A stretch of DNA of 64,000 nucleotides from NCBI GenBank assembly GCA_026168455.1, contig CM047430.1, positions 70,037,044 through 70,101,043 of the forward strand, given 5' to 3'. The notes beneath the pieces were generated by a model. That model was not told the DNA's origin. It saw nothing but the letters and a program-made list of their open reading frames with translations, and ran no database searches. Made by a program: the position numbers and the translations under genes. The stretch comes from Theocolax elegans (taxonomy: Eukaryota > Arthropoda > Insecta > Hymenoptera > Cerocephalidae). Positions 46,989 to 61,439 of this stretch are shown here, one piece after another. Position 1 is the first letter of the stretch. Each line of letters begins with the position of its first letter.

Positions 46989-49900
46989 TCGACGTTAATC
47001 AAAGAAATTGAGTCCGCCGGAATAAAAGCTGAACTGATTAAAAAATTATAGTGCTATTGGGCCAATTGACTTAGTAGATCTAGTCAACGAATGTGCATCG
47101 GTATATTGGATTAAATAGCGCGAGCCACTCGATAAAACAGGACTAGTAGTTTCAGTTGACTTGATCATCTTATTCATCGTGCGTACATGTATCCCGCAGA
47201 GGATTGATCGCCTATACGGATTTTCGATTATTCTTAACGAAATGAGAGTGTACCTTATTAATCGCTATTGCCGCGTACGATGATTAAACTATTTTAATTA
47301 AAATTACCGAAGAGGCATATATTTCGTAGATATTTCTTGACCAGTCGGAACGTTTCTTCTTTTCCGCGTTCGATAATAAAATTCAATTAATACCTCGAAA
47401 ATTTGTCTGTGCAATCGTAAATTTGGCATGACGCCACCTACACACCGGTAGTACTACCTCCACGAACGCCAGATGGCGTAAATATCTTTAAGAAAAAAAT
47501 TAATATCTTTCTTAGACTACATCTTTACTCAAACTTGGAAATAAATTCGCGGTTAAAATTACGACTGTTGTAGATACGACGCGGGTCATACGAGTGAAAT
47601 TATTTTGTTATTCTGACACAATGGTCCTGGACAATACGGTTGGAGAATTTTAGTAATAATTAGCGAAGAAGCTCCGTTCGTCGTTGCTCGCGTTTTATTC
47701 GCGGCGTCGATCGATCGCAAAAGAAAAGCAGAGCACAACGATGTAATTACTTTTAATTCCTTGGAAGAGTCTTGATTAAATGGCGCGCGGAAGAAGGACA
47801 GGACGAGCGAGTATAAAGGCGCTTGCGCGCTCGTTCTTTGCCTTAATTAACTCGAAACTGTTGCGAGGCCTGAATGCCGCTGTCAGGTGGTATGCAGTTG
47901 ATACAACTTGTTATAATCAATTGAGGTTGTATTCTATTAACGACCATTACTATATTACTCTATACATACGTCTACTACTTTCCTTTTTCTCACTCTTCAC
48001 CCACTTTATGCTGATTTACGCTTTCTTGCGTGTGTGTTTTTTTCTCTTATTTACCGAACGAACAAAAAGCCAAAATTTAATTAGCTGATATTGCGGGGGT
48101 GGTGAGTATCATTTGTACGGAGCTCGTGAGTTTAAAACGAATCATCATCCTACTCTTTTCAAAAGGACGAACTTAAATTTTGCGTAGGCAGTAATAATAA
48201 TTTAACGAAATTCTCTTTTTTTTCAAGAAAAGAAGATAAATGACATATAAGAAACAAAAACAGTAAAAGAAGAGCCGACATCTGTTTGTACACACAAAGA
48301 CCAAGTAATCGGCAAAATTGATCTTAATTCATTATATAGTCGACTCCCATCACCGCTTCGTTACCCGTTATTACTCTCTTAACTGCTTAGAGTAAAAACC
48401 AATCTAACAGGCTGAATTTTTTTTTAATACCTTAGAGTGATACTATACGCGTCGTCGAAAAAACATGACACGAATCTATTTGAGTAATCTTAATCTCACT
48501 TTAATAGATTGATTATTATCCCTTACGCTGAAAGTTAAATCTATTTAGAGCAATTATCGATTGAATTATTAATTGAAAATCAATTTGATAAATTAAAACT
48601 TTTTCTTATTCTAACATCTTTTTAATTTATTAGATTATTCGTATTCTTTTATATACGAAACACAAAATCATTCTATTCGAGTGATTGATTTTTATGTTTG
48701 CAATTATTTTTATTTATTATAATATAATTACTTCAAGGTATAGGATGAAAATTTGTATTCTAAGAACTAATTATAAACGAAAATTTATGAGTATAAAAAT
48801 TAATGTATTAAAAATATTTATATTAATCAAAGTATTAGTTTAAGTAGTGGAATCTAATAACCTTTAGATTGGGTACTTGTAGATACGAAACAAATCTTAA
48901 TAGCGAAATTTCATAATTAATTATTCGTGGTCTCATTTCGTAGAGAGTCTCGATTCATGCGTCATTAAAACTTTATTTCGCAAAAAAAAAAAGGGAAGAA
49001 GTTTATTCGGATCGATACAATTTATTTCTCACGTGAGTACAAGCGTATCGGATTTTCCTTCCAATTAAGCGTATCGAATGTGATTGATTAGAGGCTCGGG
49101 CGAGCACCACGATCAATGACTTATCGAAGAGAGAGAAAGAGAGGGAGAAAGAGAGCCCTGTGCCTTAAAAAGACCGATCGAGCTCGCGGCGCGAGATTAC
49201 CAATGCCCTTTTTCAGTGGCGCGCATCGCGTATAGGTGAAGGGAACACGAAGCGCATCTATGCAACCGAGAGAGAAATTAAACAAGAAAAACGTGTATAT
49301 CTATACAGACATATAGGAATAAAACGTGCCGCAGGCTTATCAAACGATCTGCCGGAGTTAAAAAAGATTTTCTATGCACCATCGAAATTCTATTGACTTT
49401 TACGATTATAAATGTACGTTTCGACAAGTTTTTCTATAATTTATGAAAACGTTAAAATTAATCCAGGCTATCTATACGTTGGATCAGTTGACGAAATCAC
49501 CGCGGTTCATTATATACCGTACCTCAGAAATGGAAAATCATTATGGATTCGCTATTTTATGGTATATCTGTACAGTCATATATCCTACAATATAATTTCG
49601 ATAATTCGTGCAAGATTGGTAAAAACACATTTTGTATATTTTTTTATTTTGAAAATGACGAGCGTTTCGAACTCTAAAATGAATTTACAATCCACTAAAA
49701 GCAAAAGTAATCGACGGCAATGGGGAATACGTAACAATTATGCTGTACGGTAATAATTAAGAGTATAACTCTACCAAGTGAAACCAATTTCAGACGAAAA
49801 TTACTAATCTCACAATCGTTGTTACCAACTACAAATGCCGGTCAAATCGCTCGGTCCGAAAAGCCAAGAAACCCAATAACCGAGCGAAACGTTATTTTTT

Positions 49901-52180
49901 CTCGCCGTAAAGAAGGGATACCTTATACAACTCCGAGGCTAAAAAACGGAGAAGAGGGAAAGAAAATACGAACGAACGAGCGAACGAACCCTGAGGATCG
50001 ACGGAACGAAGGGAATCCCCGGGACAAGTCAATAAGGCCCGAGCATAGACATAATCCACGTCACGCGAGAACAAATTAAAACTTAGTCGCTTTGCAATCT
50101 CATCAAAGGGAGCGGGCGCCCTCCTATAGAACGGCCCGAGCAAGCCAGCAATTTTCCTGAGCGCTCGGGGTATTTGTCGCGTGTTACCCGTAAAGTGAAT
50201 TGTTTCTGGGATTTCGCGGTAAATTGCCGGGGCCGAAATCACCGGCAGGTGGGTGGATACTATATATATATACATGAAAAAGGGGAGGGGGGTGTAGGGA
50301 GGGAGGGAGGGAGGGAAGGAAATTTCGAGGCCGGGAAATTACGCTCTGGAGAGATCGTCGGTCCACCGTAAATGGAATGGAGCCGAAGGTCGGCTTTTGG
50401 ATACCGAAATTTCTATCCGTTCCCTCTGTATATACATGTACACACACATATATACATATGTAAGTCGTCGTTTGGTTGTCTTCGACGCGAATCTTAATTG
50501 CGACACCGGTTTCATTATCAACCCATCAATTTGCGGTTTATTCATTATCATCGTCTTCGCTGCGCGAAAATTTACTCTGAACTTATTCGTTTTTTTTTTT
50601 GCGAAACGAGTCGTTTCCCCTACCTTATACGTATTGTTGTACAAGAGCGATATTTCGATTACCGTAGCTCGTCGTGTATATACCTTGCATGACGCTAGGT
50701 AATTAAAAAAAAAATTAGTTTTATCTTTGTCGGTGAACGAAATCGGAATTTCACATAGAGACTATTGGGTAACATACGTATACGACTCCTAATTACTTAA
50801 GTTTAATTATCTTTTCTTACAATTCTATTGTTTATATACCATTTTTAAAAATGAATATACGCGCATTTGCATATCCGTTTAATACGATCGTGGAATTTAC
50901 GCGTATATATATATATATATATATATTCAAATTGCGCGTTTTAGATTATACGTCGTAAGGAAAAATTTTTGTACTAAACTTTGTATTTCACTTATATAAC
51001 AAAACGATAGAGAGTGTACAACAATGTACTTGCAAAAGTTTGAAATTTTACTTATGAATATTCAAATTCAATCTTGTGTACAGTGAAAGATATTACAGTT
51101 ACCCCCCTTTTTTTTTTATTACGTTGTTGAAAGTAGTGTTAACATCTATACCGTTACGTACAGTTTTGTAAAATGTTTGTTGAATTGCGTTACTCTCCAC
51201 GCATTCCTAACAATAACGATTTTATATTTTTTTACCTTCGATGTATATATGTGCACGCACACGTATACACGTACACGTGTATAAACTTGTAAAGGTTTAG
51301 CAAAGGTATTAAAAATTTCACGACTCTAGGGAGTGGTGAAATTATTTATGCATTGCGTTGTTCGTAATCGCACGATGAGTGGACAACTTAACGACATTTG
51401 CAAACAATCCGAATCGATCATTCGAACGATGTGTCGAGTCACTTTGACAATTTATTATATCAATTATTTATTCAAATAGTCTATCGATAATACAACTATT
51501 TGTACAACGGTACTTTATATATTAATAATACAATTGTTAAACGTATACTATACAGTTCATTTTTAATTTTTTTTAAGAACGTTATAAAATAAAAAAATTG
51601 TTCCATTTACGATCTAATTACTATTGGATGTGGCGAGCACTTAACTTTGTAAGAAAGTAAATTACATTTGCGGATATATATAGCGAACCGTATCTATAAC
51701 GCCCTTTCAGATTCTTCGTCTTTTTTTTTCGTGTATACCAAGTAAAATGCGGTTGTACCAATGATTACTATACTCTGTTTAATGTTTCGTTGTAGCATTG
51801 TCAATATTAATATTTTTGTACAGTTATTATCACAACCTCGTTAAATATTTAGTTTTTTCACCGTGAAAACATTTAGATTAACAAAAATTTCGAGTGACGG
51901 AACAAAGTGAAAAGAAGAAATAGATCGACGTCGAGTCAAGAGTCGAGTTTATAATTTTAATAGATTTCTTCAAATCATAAAATAAACCATGAAATATCAC
52001 AATTTTCCTGAATAGGTATTAAATAAAATAAAGGTGGTCGGTTGGGCTAGCAGAAAGAAGGAGCAGGGCAATAAAACAGAGCTTTCCCACTAAAGGTAAA
52101 TTATCGTTACAAATATATAGGAACAAAAATAAGAGGTATATAATAACCGAAAGTGTTTCGTTCACCGAACGATAAAACCA
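46989..52180. other. Intronic noncoding stretch
   Basis: Mixed composition. A CpG-rich patch at 47640-47900 carries a 102-codon ORF (47780-48088) without any domain. 49820-50340 is GC-richer, with GAAC-type and GGGA repeats (50299-50320). A TA run lies at 50904-50926. No exon with recognisable protein was found. Confidence 0.45.
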
Positions 52181-52204
52181 ACACTGATCTACTTTCCCCG
52201 ACGT

Positions 52205-52275
52205 ATTATACGGAGGGAGGGATAGAGAGGGAGTGAGAGGGAGTGAGAGGGAGAGAGAGAGAGAGAGAGAGAGAG
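52205..52275. repeat. GA/GGGA-rich tract
   Basis: GGGAGTGAGA repeats grade into a pure GA run ending near 52275. The minus-strand Ser-Leu ORF here is an artefact. Confidence 0.85.
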
Positions 52276-52379
52276 GTAAGACAAAACAGTCGTTGAAGCA
52301 AGCATCTTTCGAAGGAAGGGAATTCAAGTTCCCATCCTAAAAACGTGAAAAACGGATTGTAAGCCAATCTCCCGAGGGA

Positions 52380-54470
52380 TTGTTCCTCTCCTTGTCTCTT
52401 CTTAGTCGTTTACGCCCCCGGATAATTGATTTCGTAAAATTGCAGTCTCGACGCGTAATACACGTCGCGCGGCCCAGGGCAAATTGTAGGCGGGATATGG
52501 TCGCGCGCCCGCGCGCTCTCGCTCGCCTCCTCCTCGTCGTATATCCATCTAGCGGACAACAAAAGTTTCTAAACGGTACGGTAATAACAATAATAACTTT
52601 TGTAACTCCTGCGCCAGGTCTTTCTACCGAGCTCGCGCACCCGCGTAAATTGAACGTCCAACTTGTATTTATATGATAATAAGACCGTTTAAATATACTC
52701 GGCTTCTCTCCCCGTGTCCGTGTGTGCCCGTGTTTATGTGTCTACGTGTCTATATACCTGAACAGTATGAGCTCGCTACTTAAATACCGGACGATCGGAG
52801 CTTTTTCCCGCGAAAGCTTATTTCCTTATCTCCCGTGAAATCCCTTGGTGGACGTCCACTCTAATAATTTTCTTTCCCCCCCCCCCTCTCCTCTTTCCTC
52901 TTGTTTATATTCGAGTGCTACTTTGTATCCCCGGTTATTATTTTACTTTTTTTCTCTTCAACAAGGGTTCTTTTATATTTCGATGGTTTTGGCGACTATC
53001 GCCGTGTACATACGTGTGTAGTGCACGCGGAGACCATTCTTCTCTCTCTCTCTCTCGGTGTGTTCGTTATAAAGTTACCGCAGGCACCTAGGCAATCGAT
53101 ACGGTAGTTAATTGGCTTTCCGGGAATTCATCAAGCATGCGAACCATTTTACAGAATGATGGAATATTAAGGAGATTCTCAACCTCTTTGCTTTCGGGCT
53201 AGAATCGAAACGTACGTATTTAATAGCCACGGGGTTATCGTACGCTTAATCCTTCCGAGTGAAAAATTTACGTAACTTTATTGATAGAGTCTCGAGGAAT
53301 ACACCACCCCCTCCTCTCCCCCCCCCACTCCCCACCACCCGACCGACCGAGGAGAAGAAAAACGAAAAAGGTAAATCATGCAAATCCTGTCTTTTTAACG
53401 ATTCATCGTAATGGCCTAAGAGGAATCAAGTGAACGCTTCAACGCTACAGGATTTTCATTTTCATAATTATTTCAAGGAATTTCTTTCTTTTTACCATTA
53501 ATTAAGTACTTTTGTCGAGTTGAATAATTATCGGTTCAATGTAAAAACGGTTGTATATATATACGTGTGTATGTGTGTGTGTACGTATGTATATTACAGG
53601 TATATATACACATTCGATGTGTCAAACTAGTGTGTCAGGGTCGCACGTTGTCAAGTGCTTTAATTTTTCCTCTTCTATGCACGAAATATTTTAGAATTTG
53701 AGATCCCTTGTATTTCACGATTTTAATGATGTATTCATTATAGTCCAAATACATACAGACGAAACAATTAATCCCGCATACCGAATTTAAATATTCTACA
53801 GTGTCCGATGTATATAAAGTGAACTAAAGAACGTTTTCAAATTTAAAATGTAATATTGCGTATATGCGCGTGTATTGCATCACATTGGCAAAACTTATGT
53901 ATTAAAAATGACTATACATTTTGTAGTAACGTATAAGGTTATATATTTAGTGTATCGTAATATTCGACGTGTTTTGTAGCAATATATTAAAACGTATATG
54001 TAAATAATTTGAAAGAGAGTTACACGAAAAATTACTGTGAAACGTAAAGAGAATTGTAATAATTTGAATACATATCTTATACGCGAGTAAAAAGATTTTA
54101 GTGATTTTTAATACATCATTTATCCGAATGCAAGGTGTGAAAATTGAAGTGTATACACCCATCCGAATAAAGAACATTTACGTAGTCGTTTTGAACCGAT
54201 GGCGTCTGTAAATGCAAACGCACGCTTGTGTGTGTATGTATACTGCAGGGAGGAGGAGTACTGGCTGACACAGTTCGCTAACGAGAATCCAAGACGCAGG
54301 TAACGTGTACCCAGCCTTTCCTTTTATTTTCGCGAGTTAGGCAGGAGAGAAACGAGACGTGTAATAACAAGGCCGGACTACCGACGGATTCTCTCTGACC
54401 TCATCAACGCTTGGTTAAGCGGTCACACAGAAAACGCTTTTTATTATGCGAGCTGCTGGTGCTGCTGCTA
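52380..54470. other. Intronic noncoding stretch with GC-rich patch
   Basis: 52440-52660 is CpG-rich and open in one frame, but the translation has no domain and no splice bounds. C-rich runs occur near 52877-52887 and 53310-53340. The rest is AT-rich with TA/GT-rich segments at 53555-53610. Confidence 0.45.
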
Positions 54471-54525
54471 CTACTGCTTGGGAGGTGAAAGGGGTTGGGA
54501 AGGGAGTGAGAGAAAGAGTGAGAGT

Positions 54526-54575
<50 letters not shown>

Positions 54576-54982
54576 ACCAACCCGCGAGAGAGGGAGGCTG
54601 GTTATAATTTTAATGACGGCGTATCCGCGCGCAGACTATTAAGAATACGCGTCGCTAGGAACTTTTAACGAGACTCCGAGAGAGAGAGTGAGAGAGAGAG
54701 AGAGAGGAAACTCCAGTGTGTCTGACGTTCACTCGCAGTGGATGCCGGTGCTGCCCCCGAGAAAGCATTATGTATTTTATAATGATCTCACAACAAAATT
54801 GCAATTTGCAGCGGGAACGATGTCGCCCTCCGCACGCTTCTTTACTTAGTGCGCTCTCTCGCTCCGTCTCCTTTTAAGCGAGTCTTCTTCTTCTACTTCC
54901 TCTTTTTTTTATCCAAGGTGGATGGTTACCTCGAGCACGCGTCGCTCGTGACTCTGCATTAGTTTTCCCCTCTCTCTCTCTC

Positions 54983-55024
<42 letters not shown>

Positions 55025-55030
55025 ATTCCA
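54471..55030. promoter_or_regulatory. GA/CT tract cluster around a unique conserved-looking block
   Basis: GA runs at 54530-54572 and 54674-54706 and a CT run at 54968-55022 bracket unique CpG-containing sequence (54720-54960) that lacks an ORF. GA on one side and CT on the other means that the flanks could pair as a large inverted structure. Possible regulatory island. Confidence 0.25.
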
Positions 55031-55993
55031 CGAGTCTTCTTTGAGAAGAGATCGAATGCATCGGGAGCGCATCGACAGTTTTCTATAAATTTTAGGTGAG
55101 CACCAGTTGTGCTTGATATATCTTTTGCGATATACGTTTGTATCTCGTGGTTTTGTAACTACGGTTTAATTTAGTCAGAGTATTTCTTTAATTAGTATGG
55201 CGAGTAAGACTAATTTAATGTTAAATTAATTATTATTGTCAACTGGGTTGACACTCGATAAGACTTATATTCGTAAATAGTCGTTTAATTACAAACTTTA
55301 CTACTATTTGTTATTAATTACCAATTTCATTCGCGAGAATTCCCAAAGTGGTGTAGAATTTCAGAATTGCTCAATTGCTGCTTCCAATTATTAAATCCAT
55401 TAATTTTGTTTCCACACCAATCTACAGTAATGCGTTCAAGTTCGAAATTAAAACTTTCCTACATGTAAAGATAAAACTAAGCATACACATAAACACGCAC
55501 ATTTTCAATATTGCTCGTAGTATCAAAACAATGGAATTATGCAAAAGACAAACAACTTTTACGTCGATAAATTATTAATTATGTACTGCACCTATATCTT
55601 TACAACAATATTTGATAACATTCTTCTAGAACATGCCGACAATGAATCCCAATACTATATACATATGACACACTTACGTTATATTTTTATTACGCCTAGA
55701 TTTATCATAAAACTGTCTAACCAACTTATAGTTCGTGAGAAAACCTACTCTTCGTAAAGACGACGATGAAACTCGTGTATTGAACAAAAAAAATTATATA
55801 AAAAAAAAAGAAGAATCCTGCGACTTTCACCAAAAGTTCATCCAACACTTTTACCGTATTATCCAAGAGTAAAAATTATGCAAACCCCTGTCGACGATAT
55901 TGGCAAAAGGTGTCATTAGGCAAGGGTCATGCATATTTAATGTTGTAAGTAGGCGCAATTTTATTGATTCATTATACACGGAAAAGAGGAGAG

Positions 55994-56042
<49 letters not shown>

Positions 56043-56353
56043 GGGAAGGAGAGTTGCGCGCACGCGGCCTATAGCCACAGTTCATCCTATCTCTCGTGCC
56101 AATTCTCAAATCGATATTGCGCGACACCTCGGAGGGGGTCCCAACTGGGTCAAAGGTCGGTGGATGTACTTCGTTCGATAATAAGAACACGGAAAATAAT
56201 TAACTTATACTTACACACACATACGAAGATCCCAAAAAATTATTATTTTTTTTCTCGTTGATAATCTCTTACGAAATTATCATTTAAAGTCTTCGCATCA
56301 AAATTTATTCGCTGCACAATATTTAAATGAGAATTTTGAGGCGGCAGATGGGG

Positions 56354-56390
<37 letters not shown>

Positions 56391-56507
56391 ATTCTCCCAG
56401 TTTGTCCGTCTCTCGCATCCTCCGAATGCAAATCACGCGAGCACAGCCGGTGGAATTCGTTAAAAAATTTCTCGTCCTTTGTCCTTGAACCTCCCCACTC
56501 GTCTTTA

Positions 56508-56552
<45 letters not shown>

Positions 56553-58232
56553 GCTTTCGGAGTGGCATCCCCCTTTCCGCCGGCTGGCATCGGCAAATTG
56601 ATTCGCCGGCGCGCGCGCCGACGAGACCAAGGGAGAGAGAAAGGATTGATCGTACGAGCCGAACTTGATACAACGGGCGTCGGAGCCACAATTATCCGTA
56701 ATCTTCAGCTTGGTTTTCCGCGCGTGCGTCCAGAGAAAATTCGTGTTCGACACTTTTGTGGATACGTTTCTCTCTCTTTTCTTTTTATTTATATTTAACC
56801 TTTCTCCGACTGTTAGTAATTTCTTCTACTTTGTCGATTGGATTAGTGAAATATTCTTTGTTTCGACCGTTATATTATTCTAAAAGTTACTTAAAATTTA
56901 TATCATTCGAATGGTCTAGTAATAGGTTGGGAGTATTCACAGAAAAAAAACAAACGATTCGTTAAAAAAATATTTTTTCCATTAATTTTTCGATCAAACG
57001 AAATTACAGGTTCTCCCGAGATCATAATTTTTTATTTATAAAAAAGTTAATCCAGAGTTAGTTATTTATTATGCACACATTAATTTCTATATAAAAAAAG
57101 TTCCGAGAGTTTGTTTAGTCTAGTCGCTATAAGGGATCATTCCGCGTTAACATGCGCACCATTAATAACAAAATATGTTGTTTTTTTTTTATTCCTGGGA
57201 AACGTATCAGTCGACGTCAGGGAGAAGATGCAGAGTCTCATTGGAAAAAAGCGAGATGTCGCACGATCTGCATAATCATTAACAGACATAAAATTTATGT
57301 AACCCTTCGAGAGCCGATAGAGTGAGAGAGAACTCGGAGAGTCAAGCTAATTTGAATATATTTGCCCCGTGGACGCTAAATTAAAATCCAATTTCATCGT
57401 AATTCCGTATCATTAAACGCGATTGGCTCGTTGTCTACGTCTTCGTTTTAGCTTGTCCCATTTCGGTAATATCGCGTGCTCGTTTATATATTTCATTTTT
57501 TTCGTTATATCTCTCGTCTCTTGTATTACGTTCTCGAGTGATATCGCACACGTGTACTAATTGCTCGTAACGTATACACAGGTACACGCGATAGGAAAAT
57601 TTATTAGTCTCGGTCGTTATCAAACGCGAAATTTCGGAAGAGTTTTCGCCGTCGAGATGTATTAAGTAATCGGCCAATCAACTCGAAGGACAAACTCTCG
57701 AGACGCTTTAAGGAGCAATCTGCATGCTAAAAGACTGTTAATGCTTTTTCCCTTCGTTACTCTTGACTCGTCGTATACATCTTTCTTTCTTGTTTTTCTT
57801 TTTCTTTTTCTTTTTTTTTTAATGATGCGCGAACGAGGATGTGTGCGCGTGTACACGGGAACTGGTTCGAGTGCGCAACATTTTGTACCGAGAGTCAATC
57901 AACGCTTCGACCGATTATCTCTTGTATATAAGGTGTCTTTGTCTGGTTACTCGACAAGACGTTCCAATCGATTTTCTTTGAAATGTTATTTTAGTACCGG
58001 AGAGGAAGAAAGAATACTGCTGTTTGCTTAACTAGCAATTATTTTTTTCAACGCGATTACGTATTTTCGAATTTGTCGCGTTGGCTCACTCTTTTCAAGA
58101 CATCGATTGACGTGCACGGTTACTTTACGAGATTACGAAAATTCACCAAATTTTACACGAGTAATGGACTCGTGTATCGCATCTTTATTAAACCATAATT
58201 ACTTTCACGAGAAAAAATGAAAATATTCTACT

Positions 58233-58266
<34 letters not shown>

Positions 58267-58421
58267 TACAATATATTGTAAAATAGTCATATTTCTTCAT
58301 TGTTCTCACTACATCATTTTTATGGACCATAAAACAAACTTCGCATAAAAGTATTGCTCAGGTTTAATACAAGTATGTAATAAATATATTTTTGAAGTAA
58401 ATATGATACACTTAAACTTAC
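55031..58421. other. Intronic noncoding stretch with GA/CT tracts
   Basis: GA run at 55999-56037, CT runs at 56357-56388 and 56511-56543, and a TA run at 58234-58260. All ORFs across these are low-complexity Arg-Glu or Ser-Leu translations or lack domains. No LIM1-encoding exon is visible. Confidence 0.5.
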
Positions 58422-58474
58422 GTGGCGTAGGAGAAGGGGGAGATTTGCAGTACGCAATCAATAAGATAACTCAC
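58422..58474 (-). promoter_or_regulatory. Candidate recursive-splice (ratchet) exon in the LMO4 intron
   Basis: On the minus strand a strong 3' splice site (ATTTTCTTTGTGTTTCAG, ending at 58475) is followed immediately by a donor-type GTGAGT (58474-58469). A second strong donor, CAC|GTAAGT, begins at 58421, so the 53-nt segment is bounded like an exon. CAG|GTGAGT with no exon between is the recursive-splice signature known from long insect introns, where splicing to the site regenerates a donor. The strand matches LMO4. As 53 is not a multiple of three, including it in a coding intron would shift the frame, so complete removal is expected. Alternatives are a cassette exon, a 5' UTR exon or chance. 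Confidence 0.5.
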
Positions 58475-59903
58475 CTGAAACACAAAGAAAATTATGCATT
58501 AAGTATTTACGAGGTAATCTATCTGTATCATGAAATACTAATATACGAAATCTAAATTTTCATAGAAATAAAACAATTGTGTCAAAGTAAATAATGTTAC
58601 GTAAGTTATAAGGAAAACGAAGTATCGTAATTAACAATTTGGCAAAAATCGAGCTTCGTAAAGAGCACGAAAGCAATTTCTCGGCGTATACGTTCGTGAA
58701 AATTCACTTCGAAAGTGCTCGTGATCATAATACTTTCGTAAACTCGTTTTCAATACAGACATACACACGTACAGACACACACACACACACACACTCCTCG
58801 CTGCACGGTGCACACATTCGACAGAGAAAAAGAAAGTACAGCATCGAAAATCCGTGGTTCCCCCCCATTTCTCCCCCCACCATTTTTATCGAACAGAACA
58901 AACTAAGCAAAGCAAACACAATGTATTTGAAATATTGTATGTTTAGCTTAACGGTAGAGCCCCTCGACGAAACCTGCACACCCCGACGTTATTTGCCTTC
59001 AGTCGGTGGCCTCGCACAAAGCGTTTCGCTCCTCTTCGTTTCTCGGCTGTTTCGTCTCTGGTAATTGCTTATTAAATTCACGGGTACAATGTGTTGCCGC
59101 GCGACGCACACGTCTTAACAAAAAAAAATAAACATATATATATATATACATATATATAGATATATATAGATACATACTCGGCAACTATTAAAAAAAGGAA
59201 AGGGAGCGAAAAAGTATCGACAAATCATTCTAAAAAAAAAAGATCGCGAGAAAATTTGGCGAGCGATAATTACCGCGATTGTTCGGGATTTAATCATTCG
59301 CCATTAGGGCGAATTGTTTTCCCTCCGTTGAAAATATTAAAGGCTTCGCATACGGTTTGCGTGATTGACGGATTTCGCTGCGTAATTGGATTATTAATTA
59401 GGCTGTTAATGAGACACATTTCGCATCAAAGGCAGGGAGGTGGGTAACAAAGCGAACGACCTTATCGATCGGCGCAATTTTACTCCTAGTGTGACTATGT
59501 GTGCACGTATATATACGTATATATGTATATTATATGTATATGTACACCAACGAAAAACGAGAGAGAGAGAAAGAGAAAGAGGGATGGGGGGAGAGAGAGA
59601 GAGAGAGAAAAAGACAGAGAGCGATAGATAGAAAGAGAGAGAGAGAGAGATGGAAAAAACGAGTTCGTTCATCAGTAAACCATGCCGTGGCGCGTGCAAA
59701 CTTCTATTCAATCTTAGGGTTAATTCAGGCCTATTGTTGGCTTGATTGACATTTTCATGGATCGTTAAGCGTGAGACTGTTCGCAAATGTTGTTCGCTTT
59801 TTCTTTTTTCCCTTTTTTTTCGTTAGCCGTAATTCGCGTTTGAAAATTTATGGCATTCAGAGATGAAACGTAGATAAAAATTAAGCGCGAGCGTTTTTTC
59901 TTC

Positions 59904-59936
<33 letters not shown>

Positions 59937-61403
59937 ATTTTTGGTATATTTATTTTTTGTATTTTTGCGCGTCGAATTTATTCTTCAGAAAATTAAAGTC
60001 CCGGGCGAGCGATTAAAAAAGGCTTGGGAGAGCGAGGCTATACGCGAGGAAATATACGAAAAGATAATGGACTGCGGGTCTCGCATCCTGGATATATGTG
60101 CGTACGAGCGCTGTCACTGTACCATCAGGAGTTCCTAATTAAGTATGGGATGGACGAAGCAGGAGAAGAAAGATGTACGGAGGGTGGGCAAAAAGAGAAA
60201 GCGCCCGCGCCCGGGACGCGAAAATAAACAGCGACAGAGACCACCACCCTCACATCCCCCCTCCCGCCCCTTCTCGCCGCCGATCCTCCCAGTCACAAAA
60301 AGATAATAATGGCAATACGACATGGAGTTGCGATATGAAATGAAGAGCAATTTAAATGCGTCTAAAACTAATTAAATTAATTGATAATTATAAGCCCTTT
60401 TCTCTCTCCCTCTCTCTCTTTCTCTCGGGCCAGTTTTTAAGTGAAAAACTTTTGTATACCTGTATACATTGAATTTCTATTGCGAAAATTTTTAATGGAT
60501 TTTTTTTTATTTATACAATTTTGGAGTGTTCGCGAAATGATATTTTAAAGTTTTAAACGTCATTGTTATGTTTCCACAACTGAGATTTTGTATGTATCAT
60601 CGAAACTGAAACATTATACACGGACTTTAATAATTATATATTAGTATTAATTATGTTTTTATTTTGCGTAAAAATTATTACAATCTAGGTAGAATTAATT
60701 CGACGTTACGGACAAAAATTTATTCGGTAAAACTAAGAATAAATATGACGTTATATCGATTTAAAATAACGGTAAAAACGAAAGGGCAATTTTATAGTGC
60801 AAAATTTCCTAGATTCCCAAATGCCATACCAAAATCACAAGAATTCTATTATATGTATATGTATGTATATGTATGTATATGTACGTATGTACGTATGTAT
60901 ATGTATACATGTACCATTCCGAATGAAATTTTTAGGTTTAATTAAAAAGCGCATTGTTTACGTATTTTTTTTCCTTTATCACTCGGGGTATTCTTTATAT
61001 GCCCATTGGAAATGGCCGTCGACCTCATTCGAAATTCTGGGATTGAAACGAATAGAACAGACCTATCCCCGGTACAATGCGCATCGTTAGTAAGGTCGTT
61101 TAGCAAGCAGGGGGCGGGAGGTCGAGAGTTTCCGGGTAAAATAGCGAGAGAGAGAGACAGAAAGCGACACGCACGTAGAGACGTCGCGCGGGTAACGAGG
61201 GAGGGGGGAGGGGGGGGGGGTTGGATTTCTGAACGACGACTGGAATATTCAGACATTAATCACGGCGAATGTCTCTGATTTGCTAATTTATTACATAATT
61301 CATGCGTTTCTATCTCCATCCTTCTCTAGTCACTATAACCAAGAGAAACCTCGGCGTCACCTCGTACCTCCGCGTTATTCTCGATCTTTGCATTTGCGGT
61401 GTG

Positions 61404-61439
<36 letters not shown>

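Noticed and set aside
52380..52676. 98-codon ORF in a CpG-rich patch as an LMO4 or other exon
   Set aside because: Wrong strand for LMO4, no domain and no splice-site pair.
54770..54800. Bantam-like seed (GTGAGATCATT on the minus strand)
   Set aside because: Only the seed resembles the microRNA; the rest differs and no precursor hairpin is apparent.
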